Shown one piece after another: positions 9,305 through 18,459 of a stretch of DNA of 49,553 nt. The notes under the pieces are model-generated. The model searched no databases. It was not told the origin of the DNA and saw nothing but the letters and a program-made list of their open reading frames with translations. Within the stretch, counting starts at the first letter, position 1. Each line of letters opens with the position of its first letter. The DNA lies in assembly GCA_902826565.1 (NCBI GenBank), contig CADEFF010000006.1:1-49553 (forward strand). Direction: 5' to 3'. Position numbers and translations under genes: made by a program. The DNA comes from an uncultured Rhodospirillaceae bacterium. Its GTDB lineage: Bacteria > Pseudomonadota > Alphaproteobacteria > Dongiales > Dongiaceae.

Positions 9305-10432
9305 ATGCGCGTCGATGCGATCGTGATCGGAGCGGGTATCTCGGGCGCGGCGGCGGCCTATGCGCTCGCCGAACGACGAAGGGTGCTGCTGCTCGAACGG
9401 GAGTCGCGGCCCGGCTATCACAGCACCGGCCGCTCCGCCGCGCTTTACACGCCGAACTACGGCAATGCGACGGTATGCGCGCTCGTGCGCACGGCGCGCA
9501 GCTTCTTCGAGACGCCGCCGCCGGGCTTCGCCGATCAGCCGCTGCTGCGGCCGCGCGGCGCCCTCACTTTCGGCGGCGTCGAGGACGCGGCGAAGCTCGA
9601 TGCGCTCCTCGCCCTCTCCGGCCCCGGTCACGAGATCGTCGAGATCTCGACGCGCCGGGCGCTCGACCTCGCGCCCATCCTCCGGCCCGAGCGGATCGCG
9701 CGCGCCCTGTTCGAGCCGGCCGTCGCCGATATGGAGGTTGCGGCGATCCATCAGGGCTATCTCAAGGGGTTTCGCGCCCGGGGCGGCGTCCTCGCGACGG
9801 AGGCGGACGCGACGCGGATCGAGCGCCACCGCAGCGAATGGCGCGTGACGGCGGGTGGCGAGGAGCATGTGGCGCCGATGCTGGTCAATGCCGCAGGCGC
9901 CTGGGCGGACGAGGTGGCGGCGCTTGGCGGCATCCCCGGCGTCGGCCTCGTGCCGAAACGGCGCACCGCCCTCACCATCGAGACGGAGGGCCAGGATCCG
10001 CGCGGCTGGCCGGCGATGGACGAGATCGCGAACGATCACTATCTGAAGCCGGATGCCGGGCGGTTGATGGCATCGCCCGGCGACGCCACGCCGTCGCCGC
10101 CCTGCGACGCCCAGCCGGAAGAGCTCGATCTCGCCCTGCTGGTGGACTGGATCGAGCGCGCCACCACTCTTCGCGTCGGTCGCATCGCGAGCCGCTGGGC
10201 GGGGCTGCGAAGCTTCGTGGCCGACGACAGCCCGGTCATGGGCGAGGATGCCGCCGCGCCCAGCTTCTGGTGGCTTGCCGGCCAGGGCGGCTACGGGATC
10301 ATGCTGTCAGCGCCGCTCGCGCGCTGCCTCGCCGGCCTCGCCGAGGAAGGCAGGCTGCCGCCCGACATCGTCGCAGCCGGCATCCGCCCGGAAGCGCTCG
10401 ATCCGCGCCGGCCGGGATTGCCGATCGCCTGA
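9305..10432 (+). CDS. FAD-dependent oxidoreductase of the DAO family
   Basis: This 375-aa flavoprotein has the D-amino-acid oxidase/glycine oxidase fold. A Rossmann GxGxxG sits at the very N-terminus (VIGAGISGAAAAYAL), followed by LLLERESRPGYHSTGRSAA, a family-typical FAD segment. VNAAGAWADEVA lies in mid-chain, and the C-terminal GQGGYGIMLSAPLA closes the FAD site. It probably oxidises an amine, amino acid or 2-hydroxy acid. The start at 9305 was chosen for the GGAAGG directly upstream. The MATE gene ends 13 bp before it and the first SPINDLY-like gene starts about 60 bp after it. Confidence 0.88.
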   Translation: MRVDAIVIGAGISGAAAAYALAERRRVLLLERESRPGYHSTGRSAALYTPNYGNATVCALVRTARSFFETPPPGFADQPLLRPRGALTFGGVEDAAKLDALLALSGPGHEIVEISTRRALDLAPILRPERIARALFEPAVADMEVAAIHQGYLKGFRARGGVLATEADATRIERHRSEWRVTAGGEEHVAPMLVNAAGAWADEVAALGGIPGVGLVPKRRTALTIETEGQDPRGWPAMDEIANDHYLKPDAGRLMASPGDATPSPPCDAQPEELDLALLVDWIERATTLRVGRIASRWAGLRSFVADDSPVMGEDAAAPSFWWLAGQGGYGIMLSAPLARCLAGLAEEGRLPPDIVAAGIRPEALDPRRPGLPIA

Positions 10433-10494
10433 TGCCGCCCCGACGCGCCGACAGGCTCGGGCGAATCGGGCTTTCCGTCCTACCATCGCCGGCC

Positions 10495-12534
10495 ATGACC
10501 GCCCCTTCCGGACACCGGCCGATGACGACCGCCGCCGACGCCGGCCTCGGCGAAGCGATCGCGCTGTTCCGGAAGGGAGCGCCGGCGGAAGCGGCCGCGC
10601 TCTGCGAGCGCCTGCTCGCGGCGTCGCCGGAGGACAGGGAACTGCTCGATCTCCTGAGCGTGGTCGAAGCCGCGCGCGGACGCAGCGCCGCCGCGATCGC
10701 CGCCGCCGAAAGGCTGCTCGCGCTCGAACCGGATCGCCGGCAGGCGCGCGCCAATCTCGGCGCGATCCTGGCGGCGGAGGGTCGGCTCGTGGAAGCCCTG
10801 CCGCATCTGGAGCGCGCGGCGGCGCTGGGCGGTGCCGCCGAGCTCGTCACCTTCGGCACGCTTCTGGGCGAGCTCGGGGATCATGGCGCGGCCATCGCCG
10901 CCTTCGAGCGCGCGGTCGGGCTCGCGCCCGATTCTGCCGATGCGGCACGCGGGCTCGGCGTCGCGCTCATGGCGGCCGGGCGCGCCCGCGAGGCGCTGCC
11001 GCCTCTCGAGCGCGCCGTCTCGCTCGGGCCCCATCAGGCGGCGAACTGGACCGAGCTCGGCTCGGCCTTTCGGCGCGGCAAGGATCTCGCCCGCGCGCTC
11101 GATTGCTATCGCCGGGCGCTCGCCCTCGCGCCCGACAATCCCGCCGCCTCGGCACGGCTGCTGCATCAGCTCGATCAAGCCTGCGCGTGGGAGGAAGCCG
11201 CGGCGCTCCGGCCGCGCGTCCGGGCCCAGACGGAAGCGGCGCTCGCCGCGGGCCGCCTGCCTTCGGAGCCGGTGCTGGCCCAGATCGGCTATGAGGACGA
11301 CCCCGCCGTCAATCTCCGGCTTGCCGCGGCCTGGGCGAACCGGGCCGCGCGGCGCGCCGGCGCGCCCGTCTCCCGCCCGCCCGTCCCCCGCCGGCCGCGG
11401 GCCGCCGGCGGGCGCATCCGCCTCGGCTATCTCTCGCATGATTTCCGCGATCACGCCGTGTCGCAGCTCCTGGTCCGCACGCTCGAGCTGCATGACCGCG
11501 CGGCCTTCGAGGTCTTCGCCTATGGCACGGGGCCCGCCGACGAGAGCCCGCTCGGCCGCCGCGTCCGGGATGCGGTCGATCGCTTCCGGCCGATGGCCGC
11601 CGACAGCGACCGCGCGATCGCCGAGGCCATTGCCGCGGACCGCGTCGATATCCTGATCGACCTCAACGGCCCGACCGAGGGCGGACGGCTGGAGATCGCG
11701 GCCCTGCGGCCGGCCCCGCTGCAGGTCGCCTGGCTCGGCTTTCCCGGCAGCAGCGGCGCCGGCTATCTCGACTACGCGATCGGCGACCGTGTCGTGACCC
11801 CACCCCCCTTGCAGCCCTTCTTCAGCGAAGCGCTCTGCCGCCTGCCCCATTGCTATCTGCCCGCCGACGACACGGCCGAGATCGCCGAGGAACCGGCGAC
11901 GCGCGCAGCCTGCGGCCTGCCGCCGGACGGGTTCGTCTTCGCCTCCTTCAATCGCGGCTTCAAGATCGATGCGGAAACCTTCGCCGGCTGGATGGGACTG
12001 CTGAAGGACATACCGCAATCGGTCCTCTGGCTCTGGCGCAGCAACGCGCTCATCGACGGCAATCTGAAGCGCGCCGCCGAAGCCAGCGGCGTCGCCTCCT
12101 CCCGGCTCGTCTTCGCCGAACGGCTTCCCGCCAAGGCGCAGCATCTGCGCCGGCTTTCGCTCGCCGACCTCGCGCTCGACACGCGGGTCTATAACGGCCA
12201 TACCACCACGAGCGATTGCCTCTGGGCCGGGCTCCCCGTGCTCGCGATCCTCGGCCGCCACTTCGCGAGCCGGGTCTCGGCGAGCCTGCTGCAGGCCGTC
12301 GGGCTGCCGGAGCTGGTCGTGCGCGACCTCGCGGCCTATTGCGCGGCGGCGGCGGGCTACGCCCGCGCACCGGCGACGCTCGCGGCCTTGAAGGCGAAGC
12401 TGCAGGCCAACCGGCGCCGCCAGCCGCTGTTCGACACGGCGCGCCACACGCGCAGCCTCGAGGCCGGCTATCGCGCCATGTGGGATCGTCTGTCGCGCGG
12501 CGAGCGCCCGCAGCCGCTCGATATCGAGGAATAG
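10495..12534 (+). CDS. TPR / SPINDLY-family O-GlcNAc transferase-like protein (copy 1)
   Basis: This is a 679-aa protein. Residues from about 10 to 230 are tetratricopeptide repeats (for example AIAAFERAVGLAPDSADAARGLG, spread over one repeat). The second half is a GT41 glycosyltransferase domain like eukaryotic OGT and plant SPINDLY. Key segments are RIRLGYLSHDFRDHAVSQL, the acceptor/nucleotide region WLGFPGSSGAGYLDY, FASFNRGFKI, and the sugar-nucleotide loop NGHTTTSDCLWAGLPV followed by SRVSASLLQAVGLPEL. Bacterial members are cytosolic and glycosylate proteins such as flagellin or adhesins on Ser/Thr. An earlier ATG at 10432, overlapping the upstream stop codon, is also possible. It is followed after 2 bp by a paralogue. 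Confidence 0.88.
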   Translation: MTAPSGHRPMTTAADAGLGEAIALFRKGAPAEAAALCERLLAASPEDRELLDLLSVVEAARGRSAAAIAAAERLLALEPDRRQARANLGAILAAEGRLVEALPHLERAAALGGAAELVTFGTLLGELGDHGAAIAAFERAVGLAPDSADAARGLGVALMAAGRAREALPPLERAVSLGPHQAANWTELGSAFRRGKDLARALDCYRRALALAPDNPAASARLLHQLDQACAWEEAAALRPRVRAQTEAALAAGRLPSEPVLAQIGYEDDPAVNLRLAAAWANRAARRAGAPVSRPPVPRRPRAAGGRIRLGYLSHDFRDHAVSQLLVRTLELHDRAAFEVFAYGTGPADESPLGRRVRDAVDRFRPMAADSDRAIAEAIAADRVDILIDLNGPTEGGRLEIAALRPAPLQVAWLGFPGSSGAGYLDYAIGDRVVTPPPLQPFFSEALCRLPHCYLPADDTAEIAEEPATRAACGLPPDGFVFASFNRGFKIDAETFAGWMGLLKDIPQSVLWLWRSNALIDGNLKRAAEASGVASSRLVFAERLPAKAQHLRRLSLADLALDTRVYNGHTTTSDCLWAGLPVLAILGRHFASRVSASLLQAVGLPELVVRDLAAYCAAAAGYARAPATLAALKAKLQANRRRQPLFDTARHTRSLEAGYRAMWDRLSRGERPQPLDIEE

Positions 12535-12536
12535 GC

Positions 12537-14606
12537 ATGGCCCGGCCGCCACGTCCCCCGAAGCTGCGCTCCGATCCCGCCGCGACCTATCGCGAGGCGG
12601 CGCAGCGTTTTCAGGCGGGCGACCTCAAGACCGCAGAGCGTCTCTGCACCCTGCTGCTCGCGCAGATGCCGAAACATGCGGACGGCCTCTTCCTCGCCGC
12701 CGCCGTCGCCTCGACGGACGGTCGCGCGGAGCGGGCGATCGAGCTGCTCGACCGATTCCTGGCGCAGCGCCCCGATCACGGCGACGCGCAACGGAACCGT
12801 GCCCAACTCCTGCAGCGCGTCGGACGGATCGCGGACGCGATCGCCGCCTACGAAAGGGTGGCGAAGAAGGATCCGACGGCGGAAAACCTCGTCGCCTATG
12901 GGAACGCACTGCTCAAGGCGGTCGAGACGCAGCGCGCGCTCGCTGCCTTCGAGGCGGCCGTGGCGCGCGACCCGCAATCGGCTGCGGCCCACCGCCAGCG
13001 CGGCACCGCCCTCCTGTTGCTGGGCCGGCTCGAGGCGGCGACGGCCGCCTATCGGCAATCGACCGTGCTCGACCCGGCCTCCGTCGCCGGCTGGGTCAAT
13101 CTCGCCGGCGCGCTCGTCCAGGGCCGCAACCGCCTCGAGGGCATCGCCTGCTATCGCCGCGCGCTATCGCTCGAGCCGCAGCGCGCGACCGCGGCGGCGG
13201 CACTCCTGCACGAGCTGCAACATGCCTGCGACTGGTCGGGCATGGCCGAGGTCGCGGCGATCGTCGAGCGGCAAACGACGGAAGCCCTGGCGCAGAACCG
13301 GCTGCCGGTCGAAACGCCCTTCGCCAATGTCGTGCGGGTGGACGATCCCCTGCGCAACCTCGCCATCGCGCGCGCCACCGCCGCCGACATCGAGCGCCGC
13401 ATGGCCGGGCTCGGCCGGCGGATCGCGTTGCAGAACGATCGCGATCCGGCGCGCCGGCTCCGCATCGGCTACCTCTCGGCCGATTTCGGGATCCACGCCA
13501 CGATGCATCTCATGCGGTCCTTCTTCGCGCTGCATGATCGGGCGGATTTCGAGGTGGCGGGCTACTCGATCGGCAAGGCCGACAGCAGCGACTATCGGCG
13601 CGAGGTGGAGGCGAGCTTCGACCGCTTCGTCGATCTCGCCGCCGAGGGCGTCGAGGCCGCCGCGCACCGCATCGCCGCCGATCGCATCGACATCCTGGTC
13701 GATCTGAAAGGCCACACCTCCGGCAACCGCATGGAGATCCTGGCGCTCCGCCCCGCCCCGCTTCAGGTGGCCTGGCTCGGCTTTCCGGGCACCACGGGGG
13801 CGCGGTTCATCGACTATGCGGTGGTGGATCGCGTCATTCTGCCGCCCGACGAGGCGGCGACCTTCACCGAGGCGCTCTGCTATCTGCCGGACTGCTATCA
13901 GGTGACCGACGCGGGCCAGCCGATCGCCGACGGCCCCGCCAGCCGCGCCGAGCTGGGGCTGGCCGAGGATGGCTTCGTGCTGGCGAGCTTCAACCAGGCC
14001 TACAAGCTCGAGCCCGCGATGTTCGACCTCTGGGCCGATCTGCTCAAGGCCATTCCTCGCTCGGTGCTGTGGCTCTGGCGCTCCAACGACGCGATGGAAG
14101 CGAATCTCCGCCGAGAGACCGAGGCGCGCGGCCTCGGACCCGACCGGCTCGTCTTCGCGCCCGGCATGGCGAAGCCGCAGCATCTGCGCCGGCTCGCCCT
14201 CGCCGATCTCGGCCTCGATACGCGCATCTGCAACGGCCACACCACCACCACCGACATGCTCTGGGCGGGCCTCCCGGTCGTCGCCCTGCGCGGCCGGCAT
14301 CTCGCGAGCCGCGTCTCGGCGAGCCTGCTGGGCGCGGTCGGCCTGCCGGAGCTGCTGGCCGAAGACCTGGAGGGCTACCGCGCGCGGGTGCTGCACTATG
14401 CGCAGGAGCCCGATGCACTCGCCGCCCTCAGGGCAAAGCTCGCCGCGAACCGTACGACGGCACCGCTTTTCGACACGCCGCGCCTCGCACGCAATCTCGA
14501 GGCGATCTACCGGACCATCTGGCGGCGCCATTGCGCGGGCGAGCCGCCGAGCCTGCTCATGCCGCCGGCCGCCCCTGCGGCCGAAGGCGACGCCTGCAAG
14601 GATTGA
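12537..14606 (+). CDS. TPR / SPINDLY-family O-GlcNAc transferase-like protein (copy 2)
   Basis: This 689-aa protein has the same architecture as the preceding gene: N-terminal TPR repeats to about residue 235, then a GT41 catalytic domain. Matching segments are RLRIGYLSADFGIHATMHL, WLGFPGTTGARFIDY, LASFNQAYKLEP, WLWRSNDAMEANL and CNGHTTTTDMLWAGLPV. The last includes the conserved threonines that hold the UDP-sugar phosphates in OGT. The start ATG is only 2 bp after the stop of copy 1, so translation is probably coupled. The two copies share catalytic motifs, but the TPR halves differ more, which suggests different protein targets. No flagellin, adhesin or nucleotide-sugar gene lies nearby. 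Confidence 0.88.
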   Translation: MARPPRPPKLRSDPAATYREAAQRFQAGDLKTAERLCTLLLAQMPKHADGLFLAAAVASTDGRAERAIELLDRFLAQRPDHGDAQRNRAQLLQRVGRIADAIAAYERVAKKDPTAENLVAYGNALLKAVETQRALAAFEAAVARDPQSAAAHRQRGTALLLLGRLEAATAAYRQSTVLDPASVAGWVNLAGALVQGRNRLEGIACYRRALSLEPQRATAAAALLHELQHACDWSGMAEVAAIVERQTTEALAQNRLPVETPFANVVRVDDPLRNLAIARATAADIERRMAGLGRRIALQNDRDPARRLRIGYLSADFGIHATMHLMRSFFALHDRADFEVAGYSIGKADSSDYRREVEASFDRFVDLAAEGVEAAAHRIAADRIDILVDLKGHTSGNRMEILALRPAPLQVAWLGFPGTTGARFIDYAVVDRVILPPDEAATFTEALCYLPDCYQVTDAGQPIADGPASRAELGLAEDGFVLASFNQAYKLEPAMFDLWADLLKAIPRSVLWLWRSNDAMEANLRRETEARGLGPDRLVFAPGMAKPQHLRRLALADLGLDTRICNGHTTTTDMLWAGLPVVALRGRHLASRVSASLLGAVGLPELLAEDLEGYRARVLHYAQEPDALAALRAKLAANRTTAPLFDTPRLARNLEAIYRTIWRRHCAGEPPSLLMPPAAPAAEGDACKD

Positions 14607-14653
14607 CGCGCGCGGAGATCGGCTCCGCCCGCACCCGACAGTGGAGTCGATCG

Positions 14654-15070
14654 ATGCCTCGCAATGCTTTCACGCATTTCTCGAATTTCACCGCACGCGC
14701 GTCCGGCCATCCCTACAGCTTCATCTGCGCCTGCCTGGTGATCGTGGTGTGGGCCGTGACGGGGCCGCTCTTCGATTTCTCGGATACCTGGCAGCTCGTC
14801 ATCAACACCGGCACGACCATCGTGACCTTCCTCATGGTATTCTTGATCCAGAACACGCAGAACCGGGATTCGAAGGCGCTGCAGCTCAAGCTCGACGAGC
14901 TCATCCGGGCCGTCGAGGGAGCCCACAACGCCTTCCTCGATCTCGAGGAGCTGACCGAGAAGGAGCTCGACAAGATCAAGCGGCATTATCTCGATCTGGC
15001 CGCCAAGGCGCGCGAGGACCTGAAGCAGGGGCTCGAGGACACCGGCCGGGTCACCGTCGTCATCGACTGA
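14654..15070 (+). CDS. Low-affinity iron permease-family small membrane protein
   Basis: This is a 138-aa protein with two adjacent transmembrane segments (about residues 22-42 and 47-66, containing FICACLVIVVWAVTGPLF and INTGTTIVTFLMVFLIQNTQ). A soluble helical tail follows, with KALQLKLDELIRAVEGAHN and EELTEKELDKIKRHYLDLA. This pattern is that of the Iron_permease family (PF04120); bacterial members are common, but transport has not been shown for most. It begins 47 bp after the second SPINDLY-like gene and ends the plus-strand run. The iron role is by family name only. Confidence 0.82.
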   Translation: MPRNAFTHFSNFTARASGHPYSFICACLVIVVWAVTGPLFDFSDTWQLVINTGTTIVTFLMVFLIQNTQNRDSKALQLKLDELIRAVEGAHNAFLDLEELTEKELDKIKRHYLDLAAKAREDLKQGLEDTGRVTVVID

Positions 15071-15308
15071 TTCCGGGCTTGCAGGGCTGCCATGCGGCGA
15101 GCTGCGTCGAAGCCGTTAAGATTCTGATATCGAACCCGGATCTATCCTGCAACCTCAAGGGTTTGACGACCCGGGTGACCGATTCGAGACGCCGAAACCG
15201 GATGGGCAGGCGGTGCGTTCCGACGCTATCCTGCCTCGCAATTGGAATCGGCAGCGACCATCTCCTGAGCATCGCCCGCTCAGCCGACGACACGGACCAG
15301 GAGACCGG

Positions 15309-16220
15309 ATGACCCCGTTCGCCATTGCCGGCGTCCAGATGCACATCACGCCGCACAACAACATCGCGGCGATGGGGCATCGGCTCGACCTGCTGATGCA
15401 TCTCTACCCCTGGGTGCAGATGGTGCTGTTCAGCGAGCTCGCACCCTACGGCCCGCTGCTGCATCACGCCCAGCCGCTGCCGGGCAGCGCCGAAGAGGCG
15501 TTCCAGGAGATGGCGGCGAAGCATCGGGTCTGGCTCGTCAACGGTTCGATGTATGAGCGGCGTGAGGGCGCCATCTACAACACCGCCTCGGTGATCGATC
15601 CCGAAGGCAAAGTGGCCGGACGCTATCGCAAGATCTTCCCCTTCCGCCCGCTCGAGCAGGGCGTCGAAGGCGGCCGCGATTTCCTCGTCTTCGACGTGCC
15701 GAATATCGGCAGGTTCGGGGTGCTGACCTGCTACGACCTCTGGTTCCCCGAGACGGCGCGCCAGCTCACCTCGATGGGGGTGGAGGTGATCCTTCATCCG
15801 GTGCTGACCCACACCATCGACCGCGACGTGGACATCAACGTGGCGCAGGCGACGGCCGCGATGTTCCAGTGCTATGTCGTCTCGGTGAATGGACTGGGCG
15901 CCGGCGGCAACGGCCAGTCCTGCATCGTCGATCCGGGCGGACGCTTCCTCTACAAGGCGGACGTGCTGGAGCAGCTCATGCCGATCGAGATCGATCTCGA
16001 CCAGGTCCGGCGCCAGCGCCAGTTCGGTTTCCGCGGCCTCGGCCAGATGCTCAAGAGCTTCCGCGACCGGCCGGCCGATTTCCCGGTCTATGACCGCGCG
16101 CGGTTCGACCCCGCCTATCTCGATTCCCTGGGTCCGCTGGTGCAGCCGACCCGCGACGGCGCGGTGCCGATTCCGGGACCGGAGAAGCCCGCAGCGGCGC
16201 GCCCGAAGCTCGTCGGCTGA
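15309..16220 (+). CDS. Carbon-nitrogen hydrolase (nitrilase superfamily amidohydrolase)
   Basis: This 303-aa cytosolic enzyme carries the complete nitrilase-superfamily triad: Glu43 (LFSELAPYG), Lys108 (GRYRKIFPF) and Cys141 (VLTCYDLWFPE). These enzymes hydrolyse amides, nitriles or N-carbamoyl groups to acids plus ammonia. The start was chosen for the AGGAG directly upstream of ATG 15309. It is convergent with the ATP-grasp gene, leaving only a 10-bp gap. The amidinotransferase-fold gene and amino-acid ABC transporter further along suggest a shared amide/guanidino nitrogen pathway, possibly as the step that releases ammonia. The exact substrate is unknown. Confidence 0.88.
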   Translation: MTPFAIAGVQMHITPHNNIAAMGHRLDLLMHLYPWVQMVLFSELAPYGPLLHHAQPLPGSAEEAFQEMAAKHRVWLVNGSMYERREGAIYNTASVIDPEGKVAGRYRKIFPFRPLEQGVEGGRDFLVFDVPNIGRFGVLTCYDLWFPETARQLTSMGVEVILHPVLTHTIDRDVDINVAQATAAMFQCYVVSVNGLGAGGNGQSCIVDPGGRFLYKADVLEQLMPIEIDLDQVRRQRQFGFRGLGQMLKSFRDRPADFPVYDRARFDPAYLDSLGPLVQPTRDGAVPIPGPEKPAAARPKLVG

Positions 16221-16230
16221 TCGCCGACCC

Positions 16231-17697
16231 TCAGAACATCTTGTTGACGGTTTCGGGCGGCGACGGGGGCGCCGGCATTTCCGGCGGCACCGGGATCGCC
16301 TGAAATTCGCCTTTGATGCCGGCCGCCCATTGCCGGGCGCGGGCAAGGAGCTGACGGCGATCCGACTGCATCCGGCCGCGCGCGACGACGATCCCGAGAT
16401 CGGCGCCGTGATAGCGATAGTCGCCCGCGCTATAGACCCGCATGTAGAAGGCCTCGTCCTCGCCCGAGACGTTGCTCCATTCGGTATCCGGCCGGGAATA
16501 GCGGATCCGGCCGTCATCCTCCATCCGGTAGATGCCGGAGGCGGGGGCGCGGGTGATGAGCTCGACCCCGTCGCCGGTGTGCTTCAGGATGAGCTGGCTC
16601 CAATTGTCGAACTCGGCCCAGCGCGCCTGCACGGCGTCGAGATCGACCTCCCAGTCGACATCCATGAACTCCAGCAAATGGAAGAGGAAGATCGGCGCGC
16701 CGCCGTAGGTCCCGGTGATGAGATTGGTGAGCGGGCTGGCGCCGCTGACGCGCGGGTTGAGCTCGCCGAGATAGACCTCGCCGGAATCGGTGTCGATCAG
16801 GAAATCCATGCAGAAAGCGCCGCGATAGCCTTCCTTGTAGAGACGGTCGCCGAGCTTCTGCACCATCTTGCGGACGGCCACCCGCTGCTTCTCCATGCCG
16901 CCGATGAAGGCGTCGTTGCCGCACCAGCCGCCCTTGTAGGGCGTGAGCTCGTCGAAACCGGTGATGTCGGTCTGCATCGGCCCGGCGAGCGTGCCATGTC
17001 GGGTCGCCACGCCCTCGATCGTGCCGGGCAGGTGATTGATCCGCTTCATCACCTTCAGTTCCTCGCCGACGATCTTGTCCCGGTGCTTGTTCCAGTCCCG
17101 CTCGTTCGCGATGAAGAAGGTGGTGCGGCCGGAATCGCCATAGGGCGTCTGCACCACGAGGTCCTTGCCGAGTTTCGCGCCCTGGGCAAGCTTCACGAGC
17201 TCCGCATAGGTTTCGACGCGGCCGAGCGCGTTCGGCACGCTCTTGATCCCGGCCGCGTTGCCGACCTCGGTGGTGACGATCTTGGAATCGAGATGCTTGC
17301 GGAGCTTCGCCGGCGGAAGGGCGATCTGGATGCCGAGCTCCTTCGCCAGCGCCTCGGTCTCCTCGTCGAACATCACCAGCACCATCTTGCCGCGACCGCG
17401 AGCGCGGATATGCGCGGCGATGTCGCGATGGCGCAGCAGCCAGTTGCAGACATCCTCGATCGAGCGGAATTCGTGCGGGCCGGTCTCGCGCGGCACCACC
17501 ATCTTCGGATGCCGACTGTCGAAGGAATCGAAGAAGGTTATGTATTCGAAGCCGTGGATCCAGCGGTCGAGCCCGAGCAGGTTGTACGGCGTCGGCGAGA
17601 GGAAGTAGATCGGCGTCTCGTTGGTACGGAAATAGGCATAGATCTCCGCGAGCCCGTTGAGCTTCGGTTTCGAACGTCTGGACATGGCGCTCCCCAT
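16231..17697 (-). CDS. ATP-grasp enzyme (biotin-carboxylase-like ligase)
   Basis: This protein of up to 488 aa has an ATP-grasp core. A lysine-containing strand (GKDLVVQTPYGDSGRTTFF, about residues 180-198) would contact ATP, and GEVYLGELNPRVSGASPL (about 319-336) supplies the metal-binding Glu/Asn/Arg cluster typical of the fold. FCMDFLIDTDSG precedes it. ATP-grasp enzymes activate a carboxylate as acyl phosphate and join it to an amine, thiol or other nucleophile. There is no biotin attachment domain here, so it is unlikely to be a carboxylase subunit. A second ATG at 17685 is a possible start. Its neighbours point to amino-acid or guanidino-acid metabolism, as inference only. Confidence 0.8.
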   Translation of the reverse strand: MGSAMSRRSKPKLNGLAEIYAYFRTNETPIYFLSPTPYNLLGLDRWIHGFEYITFFDSFDSRHPKMVVPRETGPHEFRSIEDVCNWLLRHRDIAAHIRARGRGKMVLVMFDEETEALAKELGIQIALPPAKLRKHLDSKIVTTEVGNAAGIKSVPNALGRVETYAELVKLAQGAKLGKDLVVQTPYGDSGRTTFFIANERDWNKHRDKIVGEELKVMKRINHLPGTIEGVATRHGTLAGPMQTDITGFDELTPYKGGWCGNDAFIGGMEKQRVAVRKMVQKLGDRLYKEGYRGAFCMDFLIDTDSGEVYLGELNPRVSGASPLTNLITGTYGGAPIFLFHLLEFMDVDWEVDLDAVQARWAEFDNWSQLILKHTGDGVELITRAPASGIYRMEDDGRIRYSRPDTEWSNVSGEDEAFYMRVYSAGDYRYHGADLGIVVARGRMQSDRRQLLARARQWAAGIKGEFQAIPVPPEMPAPPSPPETVNKMF

Positions 17698-17812
17698 GGC
17701 CCCGATCGTTGCCTACAGCCGGCGGGCGGAGCCTTCCCCGAAGGCCTTTGGGCCATTCTGCGGCGGCGCGGGCCGGGCTGTGAAGAGCCGGCGACGAAGC
17801 CGGTTTCCGGGC

Positions 17813-18316
17813 CTATCGGGCGAGATCGTTCAGATAGTCGATGATGTCGGAATCGGCCGGTCTCATGCCGAGCTGCGTCAGCAGCGCATGAACCTGGCCG
17901 CGATGATGGGTCTGGTGGTTGAAGAGGGTGATCAGCACCAGATGCAGCGGCGTCTCGGCTTCCGTGCCCGAGATGAAGCGGTAGCGGAGCGGCTTCGCGA
18001 GGGCCGCCGCGTCGAGCCCGTCCACATAGGCGATGAGCCGCTCATCCACCGCCGCGCGCTCGGCCGCGAGCGGGTCGAACCCGTCATGCAGCACCGTGTC
18101 GAGCCCGGCGATGTCGTTCGACCGGCCTTCGAGCCGGTCGAGCCAGAGCCGATCGACCACGAGGAGATGATTGAGCGTGTTGTGGATCGAACCGAAGAAG
18201 GCGCCGCGGTCGCGCTTCCGCTCGGCATCCGGCAGGCCGGCCACGAGGCCGTAGAAACGCCGGTTGACCCATCGGTTGAAGCGGGCGAGCAGCGGATAGG
18301 GATCGGTGGGGTTCAT
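17813..18316 (-). CDS. DinB-family protein
   Basis: This 167-aa four-helix-bundle protein of the DinB/YfiT type has the metal-binding histidines expected: SIHNTLNHLL (His45/His50) and FNHQTHHRGQVHALL (His134, His137, His138). DinB-like proteins are metal-dependent and include thiol transferases, but most have no known reaction. The start at 18316 gives the usual DinB length. It lies between the ATP-grasp gene on the same strand and a divergent LysR regulator, so it may belong to the regulator's target unit. Confidence 0.87.
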   Translation of the reverse strand: MNPTDPYPLLARFNRWVNRRFYGLVAGLPDAERKRDRGAFFGSIHNTLNHLLVVDRLWLDRLEGRSNDIAGLDTVLHDGFDPLAAERAAVDERLIAYVDGLDAAALAKPLRYRFISGTEAETPLHLVLITLFNHQTHHRGQVHALLTQLGMRPADSDIIDYLNDLAR

Positions 18317-18459
18317 GCGGCGCGCAGCATGCCGCAACCGACGGGCGGGCGAAATCGCCGAATTGGCGGCGATGCGTGCGCCAAATGGCCAATCTCGTTC
18401 ACATTTCCAGCCGGTTTCGGGCATGATCGGCGAAGGCTGTTCACCGAAACGGGCTTCCG

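Noticed and set aside
16231..17697. Biotin carboxylase of an acyl-CoA carboxylase
   Set aside because: Only an ATP-grasp core is evident; no biotin carrier or carboxyltransferase gene lies nearby.
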